NCBI RefSeq assembly: GCF_963555915.1
Contig: NZ_CAUVXL010000031.1
Location: forward strand, 1 to 64,000
Direction: 5' to 3'
Origin: Protofrankia sp963555915
GTDB lineage: Bacteria > Actinomycetota > Actinomycetes > Frankiales > Frankiaceae
DNA length: 64,000 nt
The first letter of the stretch is position 1, and every line of letters begins with the position of its first letter. Shown here piece after piece: positions 1 through 8,509 of this stretch. The position numbers and the translations under genes are program-made. The notes under the pieces are model-generated. The model was not told the origin of the DNA. It searched no databases and saw only the letters and a program-made list of their open reading frames with translations.

Positions 1-449
1 AGGCCGAGGAGCGTTACGTCGATCCCGTCGATCCTCGTGCTGGTCGGGATGGCGTCTGAACCGGCCGGAGGCGGGCTGACCTCGCTCAGGACCAACGAGT
101 CCGCGACGCCGTCGACGTGCGCCAGTTTGGCGACGGCATCCACTGTGGACGAGTCCATCACCGCGCCGCCGTCCACCGACAGGCCGGAGCCACTCGCGCC
201 ACCCGCGTCGAGGCCGCTGGTCGCGCCGGCGTCGCCATGGCTGTCGGCCGGCGGTTTGGCGGTGACGATGATGTCGGTGCCGACCCCGTCCAGCGTGTGC
301 AGCACCGCGTTCTGCGCGTCGCCGACGGCGGCCGAGATGGCCGTCGTGGTGAGGACGAGCCCGACGCCGACAGCGAGCCCCGCGGCGACGAGCGTCGCCT
401 GACGCGACCGATGCCTCAGCTCACGCCCAAGGTAGGTCAGGACGAACAC
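1..449 (-). CDS. FtsX-type ABC transporter permease, N-terminal part (runs off window)
   Basis: This is the first ~149 residues of an ABC permease; the rest lies left of the window. I chose the GTG at 449 because a GGAG sits 5 bases upstream and the protein then begins MFVLTYLGREL, matching the start of the full permease at 1263-2702. One N-terminal membrane helix (QATLVAAGLAVGVGLVL) is followed by a MacB-like periplasmic region containing GVGTDIIVTA, also shared with the second permease. It is the last visible gene of a minus-strand operon (lipoprotein, permease, ATPase, permease). MacB/FtsX systems usually use extracytoplasmic energy coupling rather than classical import. The family is clear; the substrate is unknown. 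Confidence 0.8.
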   Translation of the reverse strand, partial: MFVLTYLGRELRHRSRQATLVAAGLAVGVGLVLTTTAISAAVGDAQNAVLHTLDGVGTDIIVTAKPPADSHGDAGATSGLDAGGASGSGLSVDGGAVMDSSTVDAVAKLAHVDGVADSLVLSEVSPPPAGSDAIPTSTRIDGIDVTLLG

Positions 450-501
450 AGGGGCTCCGATCGGGTGTCCGCCGCGGGGCGGCGCCCGGTTGGCATGCCG
501 C

Positions 502-1203
502 TCAGCCGATCCGCGTGTCGGTGGTGTCGAAGCTCAGCTTGCCGTCGTGCATCACCGCGACGCGTTCGGCGAGGGCGGCGACGGCGCTGTCGTGCGTGAC
601 GAGCACGAGCGTGAGCTGGTTGGCGGTCCAGATCTGTTCGAGCAGGGAGAGGATCTCGTCGCGGGTGTCGACGTCGAGGTTCCCGGTGGGCTCGTCGGCC
701 AGCAACACGCTGGGTTCTTTGACCAGTGCCCGGGCGATACCCACGCGTTGTTGCTGACCGCCGGACAATTCGGAGGGAAGGTGCCCGGCTCGATCGGCCA
801 GGCCCACGGCCGCCAGCGCTTCCGCCGCGCGCTTCCGGCGCTGGACGGCGGGGGTGCGGAGCGGGACGAGGGCAGCTTCTACGTTCTCGATCGCCGACAG
901 GGTCGGGATGAGGTTGAACATCTGGAAAACGAAGCCGACCCGGGTGGCACGGACCTCGGTGAGCTGTGCCTCGGACATCGCGGCCAGGTCCCGGCCGTCG
1001 AGGTCGACGGTGCCGGTGCTGGGCCGGTCCATGCCACCCAACAGCTGCAACAGAGTGCTCTTTCCGCTGCCGGTGCGGCCCTGGATGGCGAGCCATTCGC
1101 CGTCGGCGATGGACAGGTTCAGGTTCTGCACCGCGGTGACGCCGCTGCCGCGGGTACGGCCACGGCCGCGGAAGGTCTTGGATACGCCGGTCAGTGTGTA
1201 CAT
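502..1203 (-). CDS. ABC transporter ATP-binding protein, LolD/MacB type
   Basis: The 233-residue ATPase powers the neighbouring FtsX-like permeases. The Walker A GRTGSGKST lies near residue 43, the signature LSGGQQQR near 145, and Walker B VLLADEPT near 164. A D-loop (GNLD) and a switch histidine (VTHD) follow. Length and motif spacing are standard for the LolD/MacB/YtrE class. It lies between two permease genes, so two different permeases may share this ATPase or form a heterodimer. The start ATG is the only one that keeps the usual N-terminal strand (MYTLTGVSKTF). Substrate cannot be told from sequence; small lipophilic molecules or lipoproteins are typical for the family. Confidence 0.9.
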   Translation of the reverse strand: MYTLTGVSKTFRGRGRTRGSGVTAVQNLNLSIADGEWLAIQGRTGSGKSTLLQLLGGMDRPSTGTVDLDGRDLAAMSEAQLTEVRATRVGFVFQMFNLIPTLSAIENVEAALVPLRTPAVQRRKRAAEALAAVGLADRAGHLPSELSGGQQQRVGIARALVKEPSVLLADEPTGNLDVDTRDEILSLLEQIWTANQLTLVLVTHDSAVAALAERVAVMHDGKLSFDTTDTRIG

Positions 1204-1262
1204 CGGATCCTCGATTCGACCTCAGGAGAGGATGGTCAGACGGGGTGCGTCGGGCGGGCTGG

Positions 1263-2702
1263 TCAGGCGACGCGTGCGAGGGCGTCGCCCGGGCGCATCC
1301 GCGCGGCGCGCCAGCTGCCGAGAGCGCCGGCCAGGACCGCGCCGACGATCGCGAGCCCGACTGCGAACAGGATCACCGTGGTTCCGACAGCGGCGTGCAG
1401 GTGGACGCTGACCGTGTGCACCCCGCCGGGCAGCGTCAGCGTCTCCAGGTGCCCATCTCTGATCAATGCACCCTCGGGTGGTGTAGAGCCGGGGTTCAGG
1501 GCGACGGCCGCGTCGAGCGTGGGGGCGATCGCGTCGATGACGGCGGCGCCCGCGAACCCGAACCCAACTCCGACCACGGCTCCGGCCAGGCCGGTCACGA
1601 GCGATTCGGCCAGGATCTGCGCGACGATGCGTCGGGTACGCCACCCGAGCGCCTTGAGCGTGCCGAACTCACGAACCCGCCGGCGCACCGCGGCGGTGGT
1701 CAGCAGACCGGCCAGCGCGAACGAGGCGAGGAGCATCGCTGTGGCCAGCCAGCGGCCGAGGTCGCTCGCGAGCGTGGCCGCGCTGGCCAGCGACCCGCTG
1801 ACCTTGTGAGCCAGGTCCGTCGAGCTGGTGACGGTGGCGTTCGGGACCAGCGCGGCGATTTCGGCTTGCACGGTGGAGAGGTCTGCGGCACTGACGGCGG
1901 CCACGTAGATCGCAGTGAGCTTCCCGGCCAGGTCAGGCCGGCTGGAGGAGACGAGCGCCAGGGCGCGACCGAGCGGGATGAAGACCTCCTCGGGATTGCT
2001 GGCAGCGGGCTGGCTGATGATGCCGATCACCGTGAACCGGGTGTTGGCGATTTTGATCGTCGAGTTCGTCAGCAGGTGGTGTGCGGCCGCGTAGTGCGCG
2101 TCGACCACGGCGACGTCGGAGTCGGCATCCTTGGCGGTGAAGGACCGGCCCGAGGCGAGCGTGCCGGAGGCGTACGGGCCGAACGCGAGGTGCGCTACGT
2201 CGACCCCGTCGATGCTGGTCGAGGTGAGGCTGGGCAGCCCGCCGCCGGGTGCCGCCGGGCCGACGACCGTCTGGCTCACGGTCAGGCCGCCCGCTGCCTC
2301 GGCCACGCCAGACAGCTTCGAGATCGGGGCCAGGGCGGCGGAATCGAGCACCCCCAGGCCGGGTGGCAGCCTGAAGAGGTCCTTTCCCTCGTCTCCGGGC
2401 GTGATCATGCCCTGACCCGAGCCTTGCCCGCTCGAACCCGCCCCGGTGGTGGACGCCGTCGTCACCGAGATATCGGTGCCTACCCCGTACAGCGACTGGA
2501 GCACCGTGGTCTGCGCCTGGCTCACGCCTGTCGACGCCGCGGTCAGCGTGACCACCGCCGCGACACCCACCGCCAGACCGACCGCCACGATCGCTGTCTG
2601 CCGCAGCCGTCCCCGAAGGCCCCGCACCAGGTAGGTCACGAAAAATCTGCTCGACATCTTCGTCGGCGCGAGCGCCGGCTTGTCAGCGCCGAGCGCCGTC
2701 AT
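1263..2702 (-). CDS. FtsX-type ABC transporter permease
   Basis: This is a 479-residue permease with one N-terminal membrane helix, a large extracytoplasmic region (residues ~60-310) and three helices in the C-terminal FtsX domain (~320-470). The ATG at 2702 overlaps the stop of the upstream lipoprotein gene by 4 bases, implying translational coupling. An internal ATG (protein starting MSSRFFVTYLV, at 2657) aligns better with the partial permease at the window edge and is an alternative start. The domain order is that of MacB/YtrF-like exporters. It probably pairs with the ATPase at 502-1203. Confidence 0.85.
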   Translation of the reverse strand: MTALGADKPALAPTKMSSRFFVTYLVRGLRGRLRQTAIVAVGLAVGVAAVVTLTAASTGVSQAQTTVLQSLYGVGTDISVTTASTTGAGSSGQGSGQGMITPGDEGKDLFRLPPGLGVLDSAALAPISKLSGVAEAAGGLTVSQTVVGPAAPGGGLPSLTSTSIDGVDVAHLAFGPYASGTLASGRSFTAKDADSDVAVVDAHYAAAHHLLTNSTIKIANTRFTVIGIISQPAASNPEEVFIPLGRALALVSSSRPDLAGKLTAIYVAAVSAADLSTVQAEIAALVPNATVTSSTDLAHKVSGSLASAATLASDLGRWLATAMLLASFALAGLLTTAAVRRRVREFGTLKALGWRTRRIVAQILAESLVTGLAGAVVGVGFGFAGAAVIDAIAPTLDAAVALNPGSTPPEGALIRDGHLETLTLPGGVHTVSVHLHAAVGTTVILFAVGLAIVGAVLAGALGSWRAARMRPGDALARVA

Positions 2703-3025
2703 GACGTATTTCCGGGCAGCGGGGGCAGGCTCGCCGGCGGATGCCCGGACGGCGTGAACGGGGTCCCTAGATCTGGCAGTGGCGCATCACCCGAGCCGCT
2801 CTGCTCCGGCTGGACCTGGTTCGTGCCCGGCGAGCTGGTACCTGGCCCGGCACCGGGCGCTGGCTTCGAGTTGTGGCACGCGGCGGCGCCGAGCAGGGTG
2901 CCTAGTAGCAGGCACAGTGCGACCGCCGCGGAGCGGACCGGCCTGCTCGCCGCCGAGGACCATCTGGCCGCGGCGGACGTCGCAGGGCGTCGGTCCGCGG
3001 CTCTCATCGGTGGTGTGGTGTCCAT
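2699..3025 (-). CDS. small secreted lipoprotein of the ABC operon
   Basis: This is a ~108-residue protein with a hydrophobic signal segment (AVALCLLLGTLLG) ending in a lipobox-like AAC, then a Pro/Gly/Ser-rich extracytoplasmic tail with no recognisable domain. I chose the ATG at 3025 because AAGGA lies ~10 bases upstream; the frame stays open to an ATG at 3127. It is the first gene of the minus-strand ABC exporter operon and overlaps the permease start (ATGA). It may be an accessory or sensing component of the transporter. It has no clear family. Confidence 0.6.
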   Translation of the reverse strand: MDTTPPMRAADRRPATSAAARWSSAASRPVRSAAVALCLLLGTLLGAAACHNSKPAPGAGPGTSSPGTNQVQPEQSGSGDAPLPDLGTPFTPSGHPPASLPPLPGNTS

Positions 3026-3257
3026 CTCGCTCACGTCCTTGTCGGTTGCCGGATCGCCATCGGCATTCGGTCCGATTTCCCGATGCATCCGGTTACTAGG
3101 ACGTTGATAAGCCAGGGGCGGCAACACGAGTCCAACGTCGGCTGTTTCCGCCGTGTTACCTACGCGGGTGGGACCATGGGAGGGCAGAGACGTCGCGGCC
3201 CAGGCGGTTCCCGCCCAGCGGGGGAGCAGGCGACGGCGGTTCGAGCCGAGACGTGAG

Positions 3258-4637
3258 ATGAGGTGGCAGTCGAGCGTGAGCGGCCTGGCAGAGCGGGCGA
3301 GGGCAGTTGCCGAGGCGTCCAGTGCACCCGGCGACGTACCCGGGCCGGGTCGGCGGGCGGCCTCGGCTGCCGCCGCGACTGCGCGTCCCGCCCGGCCGGT
3401 TGGCCGCGTCCGTCGACGGTCGCCGCGGTCGAGGTTGCCCTCGCGTACGGTCAGATTGCGTCTGACGCTGCTCTACGGCGGCCTGTTCGTTCTGTCTGGT
3501 GCCGCGCTGTTGGCGATCACGTATTTGCTGCTGCTGCGCTTCACAGCTCGCATCCAGATCACCACTGGCCCGGTCAGCGCACCGGACACCCAGGGCGGTC
3601 CGCTCGGCGGGCAACTTCCACCGGCCTCACCGGAAACCTCGTCGGCGGTCGTCTCGCGGATACACCACAGCTACCTCCACCACCTGCTCGTCGAGTCCGG
3701 GATCGCGCTGGCGATCATGGCGGTTGCGTCGATCGGGCTCGGCTGGCTGATGGCAGGCCGGGTGCTTCGCCCGTTGCGGACGATCACGGCGACCACGCTG
3801 CGGATCTCTCAGGAGAATCTGCACGAGCGCCTGAACCTGCCCGGCCCGCAGGACGAACTCACCGACCTCGGCGACACCATAGACGGCCTGCTGGTCCGCC
3901 TGGAGACCGCGTTCGAGGCTCAGCGGCGCTTCGTCGCCAACGCCTCCCACGAGCTACGCACCCCGCTCGCGATGATGCGGACCTCGCTCGACGTCGCCGA
4001 GGGCAAACCCCAGCCCGTGCCGCGAGAGGTCACCGTGCTCGCCGGCCGGCTCCGCGAGGGTCTCGACCAGGCCGACCGGCTGATCGAGAGCTTCCTCACC
4101 CTGGCGCGCGCCCACCAGGTCGTACCGGGCGAGGCGGCCGCCGTCTCGCTCACCGACCTCGTCGCCACAGCGCTGGCAGCCCACGAGGCTCGCTCCGCCG
4201 AGCTGGGCGTGGGCATCCACCGCCAGCTCGCGACCGTCGAAGTCACGGGAAATCCGACGTTGCTGCGGCGCCTGATCGAGAACCTTGTCGACAACGCCCT
4301 GCGGTACAACCATCCTGGCGGCTTCGTCCACGTCGGCTGCCACACTGCCAGTGACGGTACTGCTGGCGCGAGGACGGCCCAACTCATGGTCGAGAGCACC
4401 GGGGCGCTGCTCGACGACGCCGAGGTGCGGGAGCTCGGGCAGCCGTTCCACCGCCTGACCGCCGACCGCACGACCACCGGCAGCGTCGGGCTCGGGCTCG
4501 GGCTCTCGATCGTCACCGCCATCGCCGCCGCCCATGACGGCGCCCTCCACCTGAGCGCCCGACCGGATGGCGGACTCCGGGCCGTCGTCAACCTGCCTCA
4601 CGTAAGCCGCGCCCCGGCGTCGGGGATGTCGCGGTGA
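3258..4637 (+). CDS. sensor histidine kinase, EnvZ/BaeS-like
   Basis: This membrane kinase has two helices bracketing a short extracytoplasmic loop, then a HAMP linker, a dimerisation/phosphoacceptor helix and an ATPase domain. The H-box is FVANASHELRTP with the phosphorylated His near residue 230, the N-box is LIENLVDNALRYN and the G-box GLGLGLSIV. The start is uncertain: GTG 3153, ATG 3258 and GTG 3276 (GAGGTGG 9 bases upstream) are all in frame. The final TGA overlaps the GTG of the response regulator by 4 bases. It diverges from the ABC exporter operon, so control of that exporter is a reasonable guess. Confidence 0.88.
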   Translation: MRWQSSVSGLAERARAVAEASSAPGDVPGPGRRAASAAAATARPARPVGRVRRRSPRSRLPSRTVRLRLTLLYGGLFVLSGAALLAITYLLLLRFTARIQITTGPVSAPDTQGGPLGGQLPPASPETSSAVVSRIHHSYLHHLLVESGIALAIMAVASIGLGWLMAGRVLRPLRTITATTLRISQENLHERLNLPGPQDELTDLGDTIDGLLVRLETAFEAQRRFVANASHELRTPLAMMRTSLDVAEGKPQPVPREVTVLAGRLREGLDQADRLIESFLTLARAHQVVPGEAAAVSLTDLVATALAAHEARSAELGVGIHRQLATVEVTGNPTLLRRLIENLVDNALRYNHPGGFVHVGCHTASDGTAGARTAQLMVESTGALLDDAEVRELGQPFHRLTADRTTTGSVGLGLGLSIVTAIAAAHDGALHLSARPDGGLRAVVNLPHVSRAPASGMSR

Positions 4638-5299
4638 GGGTACTCGTCGTCGAAGACGTGCACCGGCTCGCCGACGACACCGCCGAAGGCCTCCGTGACC
4701 ACGGCATGGCCGTCGACGTCAGTTACGACGGTCTCGATGCCGCCGCCAAACTCGATGTCAACCGCTACGACGTCGTGTTGCTCGACCGTGATCTGCCCGG
4801 CCTGAACGGCGACATCCTGTGCCGGATGATCGCAGATTCCGAGAACCCGGCGATGGTCCTGATGCTCACTGCGGCCGACACCAGCGCTGACCGTGTCGCC
4901 GGGCTGAGCCTCGGCGCGGACGACTACCTACCAAAACCCTTCCACTTTCCCGAACTCATCTTGCGGGTGCGGGCGCTGGCCCGGCGCCGGCCCACCGCGC
5001 AACCGCGCGTCCTCAAAGCCGACGGCATCGAACTTGACCCACTACGCCACACCACCGTCCGCGACGGGAACCGACTCGATCTCTCAGCCAAGGAATTCGG
5101 CGTGCTGGAGGCTCTGCTGCGCGCAATGCCGGCCCCGCTGAGCGCCGAGCGGCTGCTCGAACAGGTCTGGGACGAGTACGCCGACCCTTTCACCAAGACC
5201 GTCTCGGTTACCGTCGGGCGGCTGCGCCGCAAGCTCGGTGACCCGCCCGTCATCGAGACGCTCCCGGGCGTCGGCTACCGCATCATCCTGATCGGCTGA
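4634..5299 (+). CDS. response regulator, OmpR/PhoB family
   Basis: This 221-residue two-domain regulator is the partner of the kinase just upstream (GTGA overlap). The receiver domain (1-115) shows the acidic pair (VVED), the phosphorylation site in LLDRDLPG and the lysine in LPKPF. The C-terminal winged helix (~125-220) contains LSAKEFGVLEALL and ends VGYRIILIG, as in OmpR/QseB-like regulators. Phosphorylation by the upstream kinase is expected to control promoter binding. The divergent ABC exporter operon at 3025 is the nearest candidate target. Confidence 0.92.
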   Translation: MRVLVVEDVHRLADDTAEGLRDHGMAVDVSYDGLDAAAKLDVNRYDVVLLDRDLPGLNGDILCRMIADSENPAMVLMLTAADTSADRVAGLSLGADDYLPKPFHFPELILRVRALARRRPTAQPRVLKADGIELDPLRHTTVRDGNRLDLSAKEFGVLEALLRAMPAPLSAERLLEQVWDEYADPFTKTVSVTVGRLRRKLGDPPVIETLPGVGYRIILIG

Positions 5300-5492
5300 C
5301 CCGACTGACGGACGGCTGGTACAACCACCCGACCGCCTGCCGAGGTCCTCGCCCAGCCCGTGAGCCACCGGTGTTCGCGCCTCGTCGTGGGTGTACCGGT
5401 GCGACACGAGCCGCAGCTGGCCCACGGTGGCTCGGCAGACGTCGAGCCAGTCGGCGAACCGTTGCTGGCTGAGTGGGTCGAGGAAGCCGTAA

Positions 5493-5962
5493 CACGTCCT
5501 CGCCCGCCGCCAGCAGCAGCATGGGTGTCGAGATAGCCGGAAGTACGTCGCGCACGAGCCTCGGCTGGCCGTAGAAACCGACGACGCCGTGCAGCCCGAT
5601 CGAACTCGCGGCGAGCTGCCACGACTGACTTCCGCCGAAGCAGAATCCAACGGTGAAGGCGGGCCGTCGTTGAACTGCCTGAGGTGCTCGACCGCCGCGA
5701 CGACGTCCTGCTCGACCTGGTCCGCGTCGATGCTCGGCAGATACTTCTGCCAGGCGAAGGACGTCGCGACCACGCGTGAGGACTTCGCCTCCTTCACCGA
5801 CGAGCTCACCGTCCAGACAAGACGTTCGAGGCACACGTCTACGAGGGCGCGCCGCGCTCCTTCTTCGACGGGGCCTTCGAGGAATGGCAGGAGGCCTGCG
5901 ACGACGCGTGGCGACGCCTGACCGCCTTCATCGAGCGCCACGGCGCGCCGGTGACGGTCTGA
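5493..5962. pseudogene. dienelactone hydrolase gene broken by an internal inversion
   Basis: Two halves of one dienelactone-hydrolase-like protein lie head to head. On the minus strand (about 5790 to 5493) one reads FAWQKYLPSIDADQ and DVVAAVEHLR, then, after a frame change near 5670, VGFCFGGSQSW (the Cys nucleophile elbow), GVVGFYGQPRL and LLLAAGEDV. On the plus strand (about 5757 to 5962) the missing C-terminus appears: ATTREDFASFTDEL, then after a frame change near 5816, HVYEGAPRSFFDG and a natural stop. Flipping 5493-5760 would join GEDV directly to ATTREDF, as expected for the family. The N-terminal third is absent. The adjoining 5300-5492 has no recognisable gene. Confidence 0.65.
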
Positions 5963-6277
5963 GCTTCGTCCGCGCGGCCCAGGATCCGGCGCCCCAAGCC
6001 GGGTTCTGGGCCGGCCCGCTTGGGCGCCCGCCCGTCCCGCCGCTGGGCAGGCGTGCCAGGAGTCGGGGAGCCGGCGAGCGGGTTTCGCCGCGGTGCCGTG
6101 AGGCTGGCGGGTGGAGACATCAGGTCGATCGCTGAACCGCTGGCGGACGTCGTCCTCGACCTGACGACGTTCGTCGGCGAGTTCGCGTCGGCGCGGAGCC
6201 AACATCGGCACGGTGTCCTCCCGGGACCGGGACCGCCCGTCATGGGACATCGGCCCGGCCGGCTTTACGGTGACGTT
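5963..6277. other. spacer without recognisable gene
   Basis: This lies between the broken hydrolase and the first HhH-GPD fragment. Open frames exist on both strands but show no family motif or ribosome site. It is probably decayed island DNA. Confidence 0.5.
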
Positions 6278-6373
6278 GTGGGACTGCACCTGAGCCAGAT
6301 CCACGAGGCGGACGAGTTGCTGACGAACGATCCGCTCCCGCTGCTGATCGGGATGGTGCTCGACCGGCGGGTG
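6278..6373 (+). pseudogene. 5' fragment of HhH-GPD DNA glycosylase gene, copy A
   Basis: A 32-codon segment reads VGLHLSQIHEADELLTNDP then LPLLIGMVLDRRV. It matches the N-terminus of the intact HhH-GPD protein at 14235 (MALHLSGDAEADALITSDA...GMVLDQQI). Similarity stops right after the GMVLD motif; what follows is unrelated. Two further copies lie at 9343 and 11640 and stop at the same place. The shared end point suggests a recombination or integration junction rather than random decay. Confidence 0.7.
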
Positions 6374-6527
6374 TCGGAAAGAACGGAGTGGGACGGGATG
6401 GTCCGCATCCGCTTGACTGCGTAGCGTCTGGTCGGCCTGCGGCTGCCGGAGCGAAGGACCACGGCGGGCCACCGTGTCAGCGTTTGACGGGCCAGTGTCT
6501 GCGCCAGCAGCGTGTCAGATAATTTCT

Positions 6528-6560
6528 CCCCGCCGTCCTCCGGGACTGGCGGGGTTTTTT
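6528..6560 (+). terminator. intrinsic terminator just upstream of NYN gene copy A
   Basis: A 7-bp stem CCCCGCC/GGCGGGG with a 13-base loop is followed by six T. It ends only 16 bases before the NYN ATG. The same structure precedes NYN copy B (9605-9637), so it is part of the duplicated unit. It may block read-through into the NYN gene or act as an attenuator. Confidence 0.75.
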
Positions 6561-6576
6561 CTAGATCGGCTACGTC

Positions 6577-7173
6577 ATGACCCCACGAGTCGCGGTCTTC
6601 ATCGGCTACCAGAACGTTCACTTTTCGGCGCGAAGTAGGTTCCAGCCAGCCGACGCGCCACGTCACCACGGTCATGTTGATCCTGCCCAGGTGGCCGAGC
6701 GCATCGTCGCCGGTCGACGCTTCAGGGGCGAGCTGACATCCGTCCGTGTCTACCGTGGCCGTCCAAGCCCGGACCACCAGCTGGCGGCTGCCAGGGCCAG
6801 CGACAGGCAGGCGAGCCGGTGGGAACATGATCCACGGGTGACGGTGGTACGTCGACAGTTGCGGTACCCGAAGGACTGGCCGGTTGAGCCTGCCCAGGAG
6901 AAGGGCATCGACGTGGCGCTGGCCGTTGACTTCGTACGCCTCGCCTGCGAGAACGCCTACGACGTCGGCATCCTGTTCAGCCGTGACACCGACCTGGTGC
7001 CTGCCCTGGAAGCGGTTCGCGACCTCGAATCCGGTCTCGTCCACGTCGAGGTCGCCAGCTGGACTGGCGCGAGCCGGATTCGCTTCCCTGATTCGCAGCT
7101 TCCGTGGTGCCACTACCTGGATGCCGACGACTACGAGGCATGCCGCGACGACACCGATTACACGCTGATCTGA
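6577..7173 (+). CDS. NYN (PIN-like) domain protein, copy A, first active-site Asp changed
   Basis: This 198-residue protein matches the NYN family, PIN-fold proteins that are usually metal-dependent RNases. Recognisable parts are the N-terminal strand VAVFIGYQNVHF, the central KGIDVALAVDFVRLA and the acidic SRDTDLVPALEAV. In copy B the first motif reads FIDYQN; here codon 10 is GGC (Gly) instead of GAC (Asp). This removes the first conserved metal ligand, so catalysis is doubtful. The C-terminus (ending DDTDYTLI) looks complete, unlike copy B. The gene overlaps the convergent membrane gene by 16 bases. An intrinsic terminator lies immediately upstream, so how it is transcribed is unclear. Confidence 0.75.
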   Translation: MTPRVAVFIGYQNVHFSARSRFQPADAPRHHGHVDPAQVAERIVAGRRFRGELTSVRVYRGRPSPDHQLAAARASDRQASRWEHDPRVTVVRRQLRYPKDWPVEPAQEKGIDVALAVDFVRLACENAYDVGILFSRDTDLVPALEAVRDLESGLVHVEVASWTGASRIRFPDSQLPWCHYLDADDYEACRDDTDYTLI

Positions 7174-7529
7174 CCGGGGGCGCGTGAAGATGCTCGTCGA
7201 CGTCCCCTCAACCTGCGATACAGCGACAGGCCGGTCAGGAACAGGACGAGGATGGCGGGGCCGACATGCACGGCGATGAACCCGATGTAGCGAGGGCCGC
7301 CCCAAGCGTGTCGGTAGGTCTCCGGACGGCTGGGGTGTGCGGTGGCGAGGATGTATCCGGCCCGTGCGACAAGGAAGGCGCCGGCCGCCAGGAGGAGAAG
7401 GCGGACCGCCGCGCGTCGTAGCCGGGCGCCCCAGCCAGCGGCTGGCGGTGACGCTGGTCGGCGTGCCGTGATCAGGCCCACCGTGATCAGCCCCGCAGCG
7501 ACCACAGCGGCTACGGCCAGTCCCGTCAC
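7158..7529 (-). CDS. small membrane protein of PadR operon
   Basis: This ~123-residue protein has three predicted helices (around GLAVAAVVAAGLITVGLI, VRLLLLAAGAFLVARAGYIL and VGPAILVLFLTGLSLY) and a basic tail. The GTG start at 7529 overlaps the stop of the upstream gene (GTGA). It is the third gene of the operon PadR, membrane protein, membrane protein. I do not recognise a named family. By context it is probably controlled by the PadR regulator. Confidence 0.6.
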   Translation of the reverse strand: MTGLAVAAVVAAGLITVGLITARRPASPPAAGWGARLRRAAVRLLLLAAGAFLVARAGYILATAHPSRPETYRHAWGGPRYIGFIAVHVGPAILVLFLTGLSLYRRLRGRRRASSRAPGQISV

Positions 7530-7885
7530 GCCGGCTCGTCTGCGCGGTGCCGGGTGCGGCGCACGATTGCGGAGCCGGCCACCAGCGCCGTTGGTGTCAG
7601 GACCGCCACCAGCGCCAACGCCCGAAGCGGGGTGGTCGGAGCCCAGAGGATGTTGTCGGTCAGCCCTGCCCGTACGGCGGCGACCTCCAGGGCGGCCGTG
7701 GCGAGTACCGATTTGGTGATCTGGGCGAGCCACGTCCAGGACTGAAGACGGAGCTCGACGGCGTGGCGCAGGACGTCGATGACGGTGGCCAAGGTCAGTG
7801 GAGTGTCCTGGAGGAGCGCGGCGAACTCGTCGCCGTAGCGTGCCCGCCACTGCCTGGGATACATGGCGAGAAGAAAACGCCTCAT
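7526..7885 (-). CDS. membrane protein with RYGDEF-type permease prefix
   Basis: This 119-residue protein begins MRRFLLAMYPRQWRARYGDEF. Such a prefix is commonly found on membrane or permease proteins encoded next to PadR regulators in actinobacteria. Two hydrophobic segments follow. Its ATG overlaps the PadR stop by 4 bases and its stop overlaps the next gene. Function is unknown; it is probably the regulated partner of the PadR repressor. Confidence 0.65.
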   Translation of the reverse strand: MRRFLLAMYPRQWRARYGDEFAALLQDTPLTLATVIDVLRHAVELRLQSWTWLAQITKSVLATAALEVAAVRAGLTDNILWAPTTPLRALALVAVLTPTALVAGSAIVRRTRHRADEPA

Positions 7886-8205
7886 GCCTGGGCCAGCCGT
7901 GACTGCCCGGTCTGGACGACCCGAGACCAGGTCGCCAACTGCGCGGTCAGTGCCACTCTTCCCGCCGTCGTGATCTCATAGGGGCGGCGGCGATCGTCGC
8001 TGGGTAGCGGGGTGATCAGGCCGCGTTCCACTAGCTTGGTCAGTGAGCCGTACAGGGTGCCAGGGCCGAGCCGGACCCCGGTCTGTTCCAACACATCCGC
8101 GGTGATCGCGTAACCGTGCTTGGTGCCGTCGCTCAGTGACAGCAGGACCAGAACTCCCGGCTCGCCGAAGCGGGCCAGGCCCTCGTCCCGTCCGAATCTC
8201 GCCAT
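7882..8205 (-). CDS. PadR family transcriptional regulator
   Basis: This is a ~107-residue winged-helix regulator with the PadR signature: VLLSLSDGTKHGYAI, then LGPGTLYGSLTKLVERGLI, then RRPYEITTAGR. These form the recognition helix and wing. The short C-terminal helix suits the small PadR subfamily-2. Starts at 8205 and 8214 are both possible, and both lie inside a 24-bp near-palindrome (8200-8223). This implies tight autoregulation and possibly a leaderless message. It heads an operon with two membrane proteins. Confidence 0.88.
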   Translation of the reverse strand: MARFGRDEGLARFGEPGVLVLLSLSDGTKHGYAITADVLEQTGVRLGPGTLYGSLTKLVERGLITPLPSDDRRRPYEITTAGRVALTAQLATWSRVVQTGQSRLAQA

Positions 8206-8223
8206 GCGATGCATCGTATGGCG
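8200..8223. promoter_or_regulatory. probable PadR operator overlapping the padR-like start codon
   Basis: The sequence CGCCATgCGATG/CATCGtATGGCG is a 24-bp inverted repeat with a single mismatched pair. Both candidate ATG codons of the PadR gene lie in it. On the minus strand TATTAC, a possible -10 element, lies just upstream. PadR repressors typically bind such palindromes in their own promoters. Confidence 0.6.
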
Positions 8224-8509
8224 TAATAGTCGGGGGCGGCAAGACAGCGCTGTACGCGGGCCTGCCTGCTGGCGCGCTCATTGTCCGTGGCCGCGGCCAG
8301 CGGGTGGGAGATGACCGACGAATGATCATCCTCCGCGGGCGGCTTGCGCGGCCGTCGAAGCTCTGTCAAGTCGCGTCAGATGCCCTTCGTGGGTGGTCGG
8401 GCCGCCGGCACCGTACCGGCTGTGTCCCGTCCCGCAGGCAGAATCTGGTCCGCGGGGCCTGCGAACTGTACCGATGGCCGCGTCCGTCGAGACCGGTGAA
8501 GGTGATTGT

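Noticed and set aside
1194..3107. 637-codon plus-strand frame opposite the ABC permease
   Set aside because: It is antisense to clear permease and lipoprotein genes, and its composition is Arg/Gly-rich nonsense.
5084..6472. 462-codon minus-strand frame
   Set aside because: Only ~30 codons (FAWQKYLPSIDADQ...) correspond to a real protein family; the rest overlaps the response regulator and island spacer.
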